Assembly: GCA_022822085.1 (NCBI GenBank) | Contig: JAJECK010000087.1 | Span: forward strand, 1 to 32,736 | DNA: 32,736 bases | Origin: Candidatus Poribacteria bacterium | Lineage (GTDB): Bacteria > Poribacteria > WGA-4E > WGA-3G | Direction: 5' to 3' | In this document: piece by piece, positions 6,502 through 14,134 of the stretch | How positions within the stretch are numbered: position 1 is the first letter of the stretch | Layout of the letters: each line of letters begins with the position of its first letter | Position numbers and translations under genes: made by a program | Notes under the pieces: generated by a model | What the model was told of the DNA's origin: nothing | Seen by the model: only the letters and a program-made list of their open reading frames with translations | The model's database searches: none

Positions 6502-7860
6502 TCAAATAGGCCATCTATTCTGAAATTGTTCAACCATCGCGTCAGGACCACCGTGTTGACCCAAGAAATCCAAAAATGCTTGGTAAAGCCTTCGTGCTTC
6601 GTCGTTGTCAGACTCAAACCGATTATGCATCTGGTCAGGATCAGACGGAAGATGGAACAGGCTTTTCGGTGCACCTTGATTTTCTAACAACAACGACCAG
6701 GTCCCATCTGTGACACTACCGTGTGGACTTCCACCATCAGGACTCCAGCCACCACCCCACGCTCCGTGTGTGATAGCATAATCTCTACCTATCTCTGTAT
6801 CCTCCAGAACAATCGGCAGTAAGCTACTACCTTCAACCTGTTTCCCGCGTTCAGCACCAAATACATCAATTACGGTTGCTGGAATGTCAATAATACTTGC
6901 AAGTGCATCTGTCCGTCGTGGTTTAACTTCAGGATGATAGATGAGCAGCGGAATATGCACTATCTCCTCAAACATACTGAGATTCTTAGCAATGAGCCCG
7001 TGTTCTCCCAACAAAAATCCATGATCTGCCATAAAGATAATCATTGTGTTTTCCATCAAACCCATATAGTCAATCTTACTCAGCAACTGTCCTATCCAAT
7101 TGTCCACGAGGCACGCTTCAGCACGGTATAAGGCATTGAGGCGTTGGGTTGTGCGTTCATCCATCTTATTGACACCATAAGTTGGATAGATAGGTTCTGG
7201 ACCGTCGTAATCATCCGGATCAAACCTTCTGATATACCAGTCAGGTACATCCCACGGTTCGTGTGGATCAAAGGTATCAACCATCAGATAGAAGTTCTCG
7301 TGTTGATAGTTGCGTTCCAACCAATCGCATGCAGTCTGCACTGTTTGTGCTACAAAGGTATCGCCTTCGTTCCTACGATAAGCAGAATTTTTAAGATGAT
7401 TTCTGATACCTGGAGGCAAGTTCTCCGGATGTGGGCGGGTGTGTTCACGGTATCTTAAGGCAATTTCTGTTCCAAAGTCATAAGGTTGGGTTTCTAATAG
7501 ATCGGATTCCTGTCCACGTATCCATTTCCATCCTGTAAAGCCTCTGTTGTAAAAAAAGCCGTTGTTGAGATGGTGTGGTGTATCAGCAATCATCATACTG
7601 ACAACACCTGCTTTTGTTAGATCGTTTGCTATAACAGGCACGTTGCGTTGAAGCGGTTCCCATCCACGACGACATATACCTAACTCCCCAGTGAGCAAAT
7701 CACCACGAATCGGTACAGTCGGATAACTGCTAACATAGGCTTTGTCAAAAACAACACACTTTTCTGCAAATGCGTTCAGAGCGGGACTGTACCCTTTCCC
7801 ACCGTAAACTTCTAAATTATCTCGTCTAAATGTATCTGAAATGATATGTATTATATTCAT
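6502..7860 (-). CDS. Sulfatase-fold (alkaline phosphatase superfamily) hydrolase with Thr nucleophile position
   Basis: A 452-residue cytosolic-type protein without a signal peptide. The metal-site order of the sulfatase fold is clear: SDTFR (D9), a nucleophile loop at 48-52, DPHEPW (H200), MADHG (D279, H280) and K292 in the loop after GEHG. The loop ends RGDLLTGE, as in sulfatases, but the position normally occupied by the Cys converted to formylglycine (C-x-P-x-R) is Thr48 in T-V-P-I-R (codon ACT). Without Cys or Ser it cannot form formylglycine. Thr is the nucleophile in phosphoryl-transfer relatives such as nucleotide pyrophosphatases and phosphonoacetate hydrolase. A phosphodiesterase or phosphonate hydrolase is therefore more likely than a sulfatase; substrate is unknown. 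ATG 7860 follows AGAGGG. It comes last in a run of minus-strand envelope genes. Confidence 0.85.
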   Translation of the reverse strand: MNIIHIISDTFRRDNLEVYGGKGYSPALNAFAEKCVVFDKAYVSSYPTVPIRGDLLTGELGICRRGWEPLQRNVPVIANDLTKAGVVSMMIADTPHHLNNGFFYNRGFTGWKWIRGQESDLLETQPYDFGTEIALRYREHTRPHPENLPPGIRNHLKNSAYRRNEGDTFVAQTVQTACDWLERNYQHENFYLMVDTFDPHEPWDVPDWYIRRFDPDDYDGPEPIYPTYGVNKMDERTTQRLNALYRAEACLVDNWIGQLLSKIDYMGLMENTMIIFMADHGFLLGEHGLIAKNLSMFEEIVHIPLLIYHPEVKPRRTDALASIIDIPATVIDVFGAERGKQVEGSSLLPIVLEDTEIGRDYAITHGAWGGGWSPDGGSPHGSVTDGTWSLLLENQGAPKSLFHLPSDPDQMHNRFESDNDEARRLYQAFLDFLGQHGGPDAMVEQFQNRWPI

Positions 7861-7954
7861 AATACCCTCTATGATATGAAAGATAGTTCTATAATTTGAT
7901 TCAATTCAACTAAATTATAGATTTAAAATTATACATGAATTTCACTTTCTTGTG

Positions 7955-9328
7955 TCATTTTTGCTTTTCGCGTTCCGCAATCTGCACCACAGCAGGCAAT
8001 AAACCGAAGATACCCCAGAACGGCACTCCGATAGCGTCTCCGTTCAATAAGTTATTGACAATGAAATGCACCATCAATGATATTTCTGCAGCCATCAATC
8101 CCACGATTATTGCCCGAAAGAATCCATCTTCTATTCGTTTAAATGCCCGTAATCCGTAGCGTAAAAAAGCGAAGTTAAGCCAAATCCACACCATCAATCC
8201 AATTATACCAAGTTCTGCCATCACTTGTAGATATTCGCTATGTGCCCCCAACTGATACTGAGCAACGTAACTGCCTACAAGTGAAACATCCTCCTCGTAA
8301 AGCATGGCAAATGCACCATAACCTTTACCTAATATAGGGCTATCCAGAAACATTGTGATAGCTTGTGTCCAACGCATAATTCGCGCTTGGTTAGAAGCAT
8401 AGTTCAAATCAACAGTTGTTGAAATTCGCTCTACAACTGAACCATAAACACCCGGCAAACTCAAACACACCAATAAAACAATACACACAGCACCGATAAA
8501 CAATAACTTTTTATGTGTAACGCCTCTCCCCAATTGTAATAGCATAAATCCAACAGCAACGATTACTGATAGCCATACACCACGTGAAAAACACATGATG
8601 AGACCGCTACCAAAACAGATAGTCCACCCTACCCACATCACACGGTCATATTGCTGGTTATCAAATAGCAAACGGCTTAGACAGATCAAAAAGAAAATTG
8701 CTGTAAATGCGCCATAGACAGAGTAATTCGTGAATGGAGAACTCCAAAATGCACTTGTCCACTGCCACTCGTCAATATTGATTATCAGCACAATAATTGT
8801 CCAGATAACAGCAATCGCTGCACTTGGAAAAGAAGAAATAAATAATCGCTTCAAATCTTGATGGGTCCAAACTAAATCATATACAACTAAACTGAACATA
8901 ATATAGGTTGTATATCTGATTGCTCCCTTCAACGTGCCAAAAAGATCTGGTGTACTTATAGCCGAAAGAAATGTGACGAAAATAAACAGACAGAGCGGTA
9001 ATAGGAACGGAAAAATCGGTCTATTTTGCTGCTTACCGAGTACATAATCCCATGTTTTCTTTAGTAAATAAACAGCGCACAGCATGCCTAATAAAGGTTC
9101 TGTAGGAGTTTGAATTTCAAGGAGTTGAGGGATTATATACCGAAAAGAAAATGGCAAACAGATTAGGAGGAGAAATATTGCCATCTCCATGCCGAGGAAA
9201 ACAAACAGTCCTGTCGCGACCAATAAACAAAGAACAGCAAGCGGTGTTTCTGAAAAAAGTCCAAGAATTGCTCCAAATACGATGCAAACGATAAAAGGTA
9301 GGGGACGGTATGCTTGCTTCAAGGACAT
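7955..9328 (-). CDS. O-antigen ligase / polymerase family membrane protein (Wzy_C/WaaL-like)
   Basis: A 457-residue polytopic protein with about ten to twelve hydrophobic segments. Family signs are SRGVWLS after a central helix, a large hydrophilic loop with NQARIMRWTQAITMFLDSP and LGKGYGAF, and HSEYLQVMAELGIIGL, the typical His-containing segment before the last helices. Members join lipid-linked glycans at the periplasmic face: O-antigen to lipid A core, polymerisation of repeat units, or protein glycosylation. The acceptor cannot be told from sequence. ATG 9328 begins 13 bp after the stop of the upstream beta-barrel gene, so the two are probably one transcript. There is no strong ribosome-binding site, suggesting translational coupling. 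Confidence 0.85.
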   Translation of the reverse strand: MSLKQAYRPLPFIVCIVFGAILGLFSETPLAVLCLLVATGLFVFLGMEMAIFLLLICLPFSFRYIIPQLLEIQTPTEPLLGMLCAVYLLKKTWDYVLGKQQNRPIFPFLLPLCLFIFVTFLSAISTPDLFGTLKGAIRYTTYIMFSLVVYDLVWTHQDLKRLFISSFPSAAIAVIWTIIVLIINIDEWQWTSAFWSSPFTNYSVYGAFTAIFFLICLSRLLFDNQQYDRVMWVGWTICFGSGLIMCFSRGVWLSVIVAVGFMLLQLGRGVTHKKLLFIGAVCIVLLVCLSLPGVYGSVVERISTTVDLNYASNQARIMRWTQAITMFLDSPILGKGYGAFAMLYEEDVSLVGSYVAQYQLGAHSEYLQVMAELGIIGLMVWIWLNFAFLRYGLRAFKRIEDGFFRAIIVGLMAAEISLMVHFIVNNLLNGDAIGVPFWGIFGLLPAVVQIAEREKQK

Positions 9329-9341
9329 ACTTTAATGAACA

Positions 9342-10058
9342 TCAAAACTGCGACCTGACTCCAAGTCCAATTGCAGTTCCATCTAATATAATTTTTAGTG
9401 GGGGAGTTCCAGTGGTTTCTACAGTTTTCAGGATCCGTTTAAATTCAAGATTGAAAGAAAGGTTATTGGCAATAGATGAACGAGTGTTATGCTGTGATTG
9501 CCACGCGAACAACTCTAATCCGACAATAACATAACCTGTAGTACTTGCCCCACTATCTGAAATCATAATTCCTTGTTCTTCCAACAAATCTACCATATTG
9601 CCTTCAAAATTTGCTCTTAAGAGTCCAACGCCTGCACCGAAATATATCGGTAGATATTGATAAAGCAACACTGGACGATATATCAGTTGGTAGGAGATTG
9701 GTGTTAGAGTTGTTGTGATAGAAAGTGATGTAGGTGCTGGTGTTTGAAGTTCTGTGCGCCAATATCCAATTTCAAAACGAGAATCAAGTTCTGGTCTGTG
9801 CTGGAGAACAATAGATAATGTTGGCATGAGTGCCACAGGTGTTTTGGATATACCCACATTCTGTAGGACACTGTTCAAATCACCTAATTTCGGTTTGTAT
9901 GAATAGATTGCAAATTGAAGTGATGAAGAGTTGATATTTTGATTAAACAATCTATGCAAGAACGGAGCGGGGTATGACTCTTGCTCCTCAGCTGAATACA
10001 CCGATGATGATGCGGTAAGAACACATAGGAGAAAAAGAAATACAAACAGATTGCGCAT
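9342..10058 (-). CDS. Secreted outer-membrane beta-barrel protein, family unrecognised
   Basis: A 238-residue protein with a clear signal peptide (MRNLFVFLFLLCVLTASSS, cleavage near VYS-A). It has alternating hydrophobic strands through its length and a C-terminal Phe (VRSQF), the usual signal for BAM-mediated insertion. ATG 10058 is preferred because the signal peptide begins there. The frame also allows a TTG at 10076, adding six residues that make a poor signal N-terminus. The pattern YRPVLLYQYLPIYFGAGVGLL looks like strands of an eight-stranded, OmpW- or opacity-type barrel. No specific family or ligand is recognised. It sits upstream of and close to the O-antigen ligase-like gene. Confidence 0.7.
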   Translation of the reverse strand: MRNLFVFLFLLCVLTASSSVYSAEEQESYPAPFLHRLFNQNINSSSLQFAIYSYKPKLGDLNSVLQNVGISKTPVALMPTLSIVLQHRPELDSRFEIGYWRTELQTPAPTSLSITTTLTPISYQLIYRPVLLYQYLPIYFGAGVGLLRANFEGNMVDLLEEQGIMISDSGASTTGYVIVGLELFAWQSQHNTRSSIANNLSFNLEFKRILKTVETTGTPPLKIILDGTAIGLGVRSQF

Positions 10059-10105
10059 AAGAAAAATATCACCCAAGAATGATTTTTCAAAACAGCAGAT
10101 TAATG

Positions 10106-10144
10106 TGATAAAAAGTTAGGATGTCCGAATTGGGACATCCTAAC
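10106..10144 (-). terminator. Rho-independent terminator of the OmpA lipoprotein gene
   Basis: A perfect 12-bp stem, GTTAGGATGTCC (10115-10126) with GGACATCCTAAC (10133-10144) and a 6-nt loop, followed on the minus strand by TTTTTA. It lies 41 bp beyond the OmpA stop and separates it from the beta-barrel gene. Confidence 0.85.
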
Positions 10145-10185
10145 GATACTGGACAGAAAATCGTGGTACGAACACAAGGATCATT

Positions 10186-11061
10186 TTACATCATGGAACC
10201 GGCTGGCGTGAGAATAACTTCTACACGACGATTCATCGCTCTACCTGCAGAAGTGTTCTGTGGGGCAACTGGATCTGTGTGTGCTTTACCAACAGCCTTG
10301 ACTCTTGCCGCGTCAATCCCTTTACTTTTAAGATACTTTGCTGCCGCATTTGCACGTGCTTGTGACAGATCCCAATTGCTTTGATATCCACCACGTAGGA
10401 CAGGTGTGCCATCGGCATGACCAACGACAAGTATCTCTGCCTCTGGATTTTCCATTATCTGACCGACTACACCGTCAAGCATCTCTTTTGATTTTGCAGA
10501 CAAACTTGTCTGTCCACTGGAAAAGTTGACTGTAACCAAGAGTGTCGGTTTAGATGCTACATCATCTTTAAGTATAGACAGTTGTTCTAAGATAGAAGCA
10601 ATCTGTGCCGTAACTTTCTGCAAGTCCATTCCCTGTGCCTTCTGACTATTGGCAAGGTCAGAAACCATTTTCTGGAGCTTGGCATCTTCGGCTTTGGCAA
10701 AATCATTCGCTTTTTTACCTGCCATATCAAGGTCTTTAGAATGTTCGGCGCGAAGTTTTGCAATTTCTTCTTTAGTGTTTTGCTTTGCGGCTGCGATTGT
10801 GTCAGCATCTCCTTGCTGCGAGGCAGCTATTGCCTCATCTTTTGCTTCAGAGATCGCCTCCATATTCGCCTTGTTGTTCTGATCAACCTTTCCTTCAAGT
10901 TTTGTAATATTTGCTTTAATTTCTGTCGTGGATTGGTCGATCTGAGCAACATGCTCATTCTTCCACATTTCAAACTCTTTTTGGTCTAATTTGCCGCACC
11001 CAATGACGGCAACACTCATTACCAATAGAGCTGCAACAAAAAGTGTTCCTCTGGTTTTCAT
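10186..11061 (-). CDS. OmpA-family peptidoglycan-binding lipoprotein
   Basis: A 291-residue protein in three parts. Residues 1-21 are a lipoprotein signal (VAVIGC lipobox, acylated Cys22). Residues about 25-165 form a long Ala/Lys/Glu-rich coiled coil resembling Lpp-like rods. Residues about 175-285 form an OmpA C-terminal domain (VNFSSGQTSLS, VVGHADGTPV, NWDLSQARA, MNRRVEV) with the Asp and Arg that bind diaminopimelate of peptidoglycan. It should tether the outer membrane to the cell wall with a coiled-coil spacer, as Pal does with a shorter linker. GGAGGAATTCC directly before ATG 11061 predicts strong expression. It is monocistronic with its own terminator. The coiled-coil length makes it longer than Pal (about 170 residues). 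Confidence 0.92.
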   Translation of the reverse strand: MKTRGTLFVAALLVMSVAVIGCGKLDQKEFEMWKNEHVAQIDQSTTEIKANITKLEGKVDQNNKANMEAISEAKDEAIAASQQGDADTIAAAKQNTKEEIAKLRAEHSKDLDMAGKKANDFAKAEDAKLQKMVSDLANSQKAQGMDLQKVTAQIASILEQLSILKDDVASKPTLLVTVNFSSGQTSLSAKSKEMLDGVVGQIMENPEAEILVVGHADGTPVLRGGYQSNWDLSQARANAAAKYLKSKGIDAARVKAVGKAHTDPVAPQNTSAGRAMNRRVEVILTPAGSMM

Positions 11062-11117
11062 GGAATTCCTCCAAAATATGATACGTAAACTGAGTAATTT
11101 ATTTAGTCCACATGTTA

Positions 11118-11139
11118 TGTGTTATAATAGTTTAACACA
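11118..11139 (+). promoter_or_regulatory. Extended -10 promoter overlapped by a palindromic operator
   Basis: TG-T-TATAAT (11120-11128) is a perfect extended -10 facing the M48 protease gene. It lies inside the inverted repeat TGTGTTA-N8-TAACACA (11118-11139). The site is in the divergent gap between the OmpA lipoprotein and protease genes, so a bound repressor could control one or both directions. Confidence 0.5.
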
Positions 11140-11239
11140 ATTCAGCATTTAATTCAAAAAAAATTGTATGTATCCCTATTTCTGTCTAAATTGAGTGTGA
11201 TTCCTTGAAATTTCAGGAAATATACTGTAAACTAAAGAT

Positions 11240-12613
11240 ATGGGTCAATTGAGTATTATTTTCATTGTAGGGTTTATCTGTCTTTTTGCTTATGAGTTAC
11301 CAGAGTTACCAGAAAGCGTTGAGACATTTCATTTAGTACATTCTCTGTTTTGGAACAGTCTACTCACCCTCATTCCAATCTTACTTGCTCTTGTTATAAC
11401 TCACATCGTTCCCCATTTCATAAAATCCGATAGACCTTTCGCAAGATATGTAATTGACAGAATAGGATCACTACGTTTTGTATTTGAAATACTATGTTTA
11501 ACTACATATCTATGCAATTTATATATATTCGACCTACCGATATATATTCACATTCAGTTTAGTTTCTTTCCCTTTGTTGAACTCCGTCAAAGTTTCGCAT
11601 TATTTCCATTGTTAGTAAGTTTAATCGGTGTTAGATTGGTATTTCACTATATAAACCGTAGTGATGATGTGCGTTATAGCGAATTATTGTCATTTCACAT
11701 AAAATTTCTGCTCATTCCACTGATACCATTATTGATCTATTTAACAACGTTGGATATTCTGGTGCGTCTACCTGAAGGGATACTGGAGTTTTTGGAAGAA
11801 CATCCATATCTACTAATTGGATTACTCTTACCAGTACTTGCCGGTGCATATATTTTTGCACCGTTACTAATGCGTTTTATGTGGAAAACAATGCCACTTA
11901 CGGATGTTGTCTTACAGAATAGATTGGAAGAAATGACAAGAAAGAGTGGGACAAAATATAAGGATATCGTTGTTTGGCAAACAGGGTCATTACTAATTGC
12001 AAATGCTGCTGTGGCAGGAACACTTCATTGGAATAGACGGATCTTTTTGACGGATACACTCCTAAAATATTTTACTGATGATCAAATTGAAACTATTGTC
12101 GCGCATGAACTCGGTCATATAAGGTATAAACATATTCCTACTTATGTATTATTTTCAATTCTCTATCTTCTGAGTTATCCACTGTTCTTAATATTCATTG
12201 AACAACCGATTCTCAACTTATTATCTACCTCTTTTTTGGAGAATTATTCATTTATCTCTTCGGCAGGTTCAATACTGTTTTTTATTTTATATTTTATATT
12301 TGGTTTCAGATATGTTTCACGTCGATTTGAATACCAAGCTGATCTATATGCTGTCTCATTGACAAATAAGCCTGAGGCATTTATATCAGCATTAGAACGT
12401 TTAGCACTGTTCAACAACATTCCAAGATCCGTTAGACGTATTGTTGAATTTTTCAATACACATCCATCCATTCACCGTCGTATTGAATTTGTGAATCAGT
12501 TCATTAAGGGTGATGCAGGAATTAGTAGATATTACAACTATCTACTTGAAACTAAAATATTACTGATATTGTTACCGATTTTTTGTGCAGTTATACTGTT
12601 ATTGATTTTGTAG
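11240..12613 (+). CDS. M48-family membrane metallopeptidase (Ste24/HtpX-like)
   Basis: A 457-residue integral membrane protease. The zinc site is complete: HELGH (289-293) and the third ligand Glu364 in FEYQADLYA. NTHPSIHRRIEF near the end is typical of Ste24/HtpX peptidases. Seven or more hydrophobic segments surround the catalytic region, five of them before it, so it is longer than HtpX (about 290 residues) and closer to the Ste24/CAAX-protease layout. Such enzymes degrade or trim misfolded membrane proteins. There is no clear ribosome-binding site before ATG 11240, and the leader from the inferred promoter is about 100 nt. It is convergent with the ZapA-like gene, with only 11 bp between stops. 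Confidence 0.9.
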   Translation: MGQLSIIFIVGFICLFAYELPELPESVETFHLVHSLFWNSLLTLIPILLALVITHIVPHFIKSDRPFARYVIDRIGSLRFVFEILCLTTYLCNLYIFDLPIYIHIQFSFFPFVELRQSFALFPLLVSLIGVRLVFHYINRSDDVRYSELLSFHIKFLLIPLIPLLIYLTTLDILVRLPEGILEFLEEHPYLLIGLLLPVLAGAYIFAPLLMRFMWKTMPLTDVVLQNRLEEMTRKSGTKYKDIVVWQTGSLLIANAAVAGTLHWNRRIFLTDTLLKYFTDDQIETIVAHELGHIRYKHIPTYVLFSILYLLSYPLFLIFIEQPILNLLSTSFLENYSFISSAGSILFFILYFIFGFRYVSRRFEYQADLYAVSLTNKPEAFISALERLALFNNIPRSVRRIVEFFNTHPSIHRRIEFVNQFIKGDAGISRYYNYLLETKILLILLPIFCAVILLLIL

Positions 12614-12624
12614 CTGTGATGTAT

Positions 12625-12957
12625 TTACTCCGGTTCAAGAACAAACTTCAATTTGTCTATAGCGCGATTGATAGGTAATTCATAGAATTTTTGTAACTCT
12701 CGTAATTCGTTAGCAATATCAAACGCTACAAGCATTGGGATCCGTGTTTCATCATATCCTTTTTGTGAATAACTATCTACACGGTTTTTCACATAAGTAA
12801 TAAGAACATCTATATCTTCAACAGTTAATTCTTCAGAAGGTCTTATGGAATACGGGATTCCCAATATGACAAATCGGATTGCTTGTGCGTCTTGCGGACT
12901 ATCTTTTTCCTCTTGCGGCTGCTCTTCCATGTTTTCTTCCAGCTGTTCTTCTTGCAT
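12625..12957 (-). CDS. ZapA-like cell division protein
   Basis: A 110-residue protein. Residues about 26-85 match the ZapA pattern: a strand FVILGIPYSIRP, then a helix with DVLITYVKNRVDSY, then RIPMLVAFDIANELRELQKF, which corresponds to the long helix that builds the ZapA dimer. ZapA crosslinks FtsZ protofilaments at the division ring. The first 25 residues are an acidic Glu/Gln-rich tail absent from standard ZapA. ATG 12957 has AAAGGAAC upstream, so the tail is probably real. The next Met at residue 10 is an alternative start. It follows aroE by 82 bp in the same direction. Confidence 0.75.
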   Translation of the reverse strand: MQEEQLEENMEEQPQEEKDSPQDAQAIRFVILGIPYSIRPSEELTVEDIDVLITYVKNRVDSYSQKGYDETRIPMLVAFDIANELRELQKFYELPINRAIDKLKFVLEPE

Positions 12958-13039
12958 ATTTGTTCCTTTCAGATCAAATTCAATTTAGGTAGATGCGTCT
13001 GTATTGGAGAGAAAATATAGAATATATATCTATTCTCTC

Positions 13040-13963
13040 TTAATTAAGTGCATTTCGCATCGTCTCAACACACGGTTTAACTCCTGTCCATCGTTCAAAA
13101 GAAATTGCACCTTGATGGACAAGCATGCCGATCCCACCAACAATTCTACATTTCCTTTCGGATGCTGCTATTAATAACGTTGTCATGGGTGGAGTGTATA
13201 CAATATCACAAACAGTTGTTTTCTGTTGAAGCCAATCTTTATTTATAAGAAGTGGGAGAGAGGTGTCCATACTTGAAGAAGAAGTATTGACAAGTAAGGC
13301 ACTCTCATTAACGGCATCAGGCAAACGAGAATCTTGTAATCCCATACCTACCAATTTAGTATTTTGTTTAGATACGGTGTCCGCATCTGTCAATGTATCT
13401 GTTGCGTTCCTATCTTTACTATCCTGCCTATAAATCTTTTCTGTTAGTTCTTCTGCTAAAGAAACTGCCTTTGACATGGTCCTGTTTGCGATGACAACAG
13501 AACGGACACCAGCAAGTGCTAAAGCCACTACAATTGCCCGTGCCGAACCTCCTGCACCTAGTACGACAACATCTTCGCCAGATGGAACACATGCACCTGC
13601 TTCTTCAAGTGATCTTAAAAATCCTGGTGCATCCGTATTTTCTCCGTGAATCTCTCCATCAATAAATGTAAGCGTATTCACAGCACCGATCAGTTCTGCC
13701 TCGCGTGAGATTGTTGTAAGAAATGGAATGACAGATTGTTTATGTGGAAGTGTAACATTCATTCCAACAACGTTGAGTGCTAAAAATCCGTTTAATGCAT
13801 CGGATACCGCGTCAGCAGCGACATGGTACGGAACATAAACATAGTCAAGTCCAGCTTTAGCAAGGGCTGCGTTATGCATTTGGGGAGAACGACTATGCGA
13901 AACCGGCTCCCCTATAACACCTACTATCTGGGTATTACCAGTAATTTTATGCGGTTTGTCCAT
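13040..13963 (-). CDS. aroE: Shikimate dehydrogenase
   Basis: A 307-residue NADPH-dependent enzyme converting 3-dehydroshikimate to shikimate in aromatic amino acid synthesis. Visible are GEPVSHSRSP (shikimate binding), NVTLPHK with the catalytic Lys75, GAVNTL, ENTDAPGF (Asp111), the nucleotide-binding loop GAGGSARA (136-143) and NRT at the cofactor phosphate site. Oddities are a polar insertion of about 30 residues around 178-218, where most AroE have a short loop, and VNTSSSS in place of the usual NTTPxGM. The catalytic Lys/Asp pair is intact, so activity is expected. The ATG at 13963 has no strong ribosome-binding site. It lies downstream of the IOR gene, separated by a hairpin repeat. Confidence 0.93.
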   Translation of the reverse strand: MDKPHKITGNTQIVGVIGEPVSHSRSPQMHNAALAKAGLDYVYVPYHVAADAVSDALNGFLALNVVGMNVTLPHKQSVIPFLTTISREAELIGAVNTLTFIDGEIHGENTDAPGFLRSLEEAGACVPSGEDVVVLGAGGSARAIVVALALAGVRSVVIANRTMSKAVSLAEELTEKIYRQDSKDRNATDTLTDADTVSKQNTKLVGMGLQDSRLPDAVNESALLVNTSSSSMDTSLPLLINKDWLQQKTTVCDIVYTPPMTTLLIAASERKCRIVGGIGMLVHQGAISFERWTGVKPCVETMRNALN

Positions 13964-14047
13964 CGGCTTATCGGTTACTTTATACTAATGTTGCCAACAA
14001 TCCAAATATGTTATCAATACTACTGCTTCGTCAAGTGCAATATTGTA

Positions 14048-14124
14048 GTTCGGGTAGAGCGAAGCAAAACCCGAAATGTTAGACATAATCAATACGTGTC
14101 GGGTTTCGCACCGCTCTACCCGAC
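14048..14124. repeat. GGGTAGAG/CCCGAC hairpin repeat, copy 2
   Basis: An imperfect inverted repeat, arms about 14048-14074 and 14098-14124, of the same family as 6253-6326. The core is CGGGTAGAGCGAAGCAAAAC. Its loop contains ATAATCAATAC, shared in part with copy 3. It sits between the IOR stop and the aroE start and may attenuate read-through. Confidence 0.75.
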
Positions 14125-14134
14125 GGACAGAACA

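Noticed and set aside
7889-7920. Inverted repeat CTATAATTT/AAATTATAG between the O-antigen ligase-like and sulfatase-like genes
   Set aside because: A 9-bp AT-only stem without a T-run in either useful direction in AT-rich DNA. Too weak to call a terminator or operator.
12967-13032. AT-rich hairpin between aroE and the ZapA-like gene as a terminator
   Set aside because: The stem (GAGAGAA/TTCTCTC) has a four-base bulge and no T-run. It may be structural but is not supported as a terminator.
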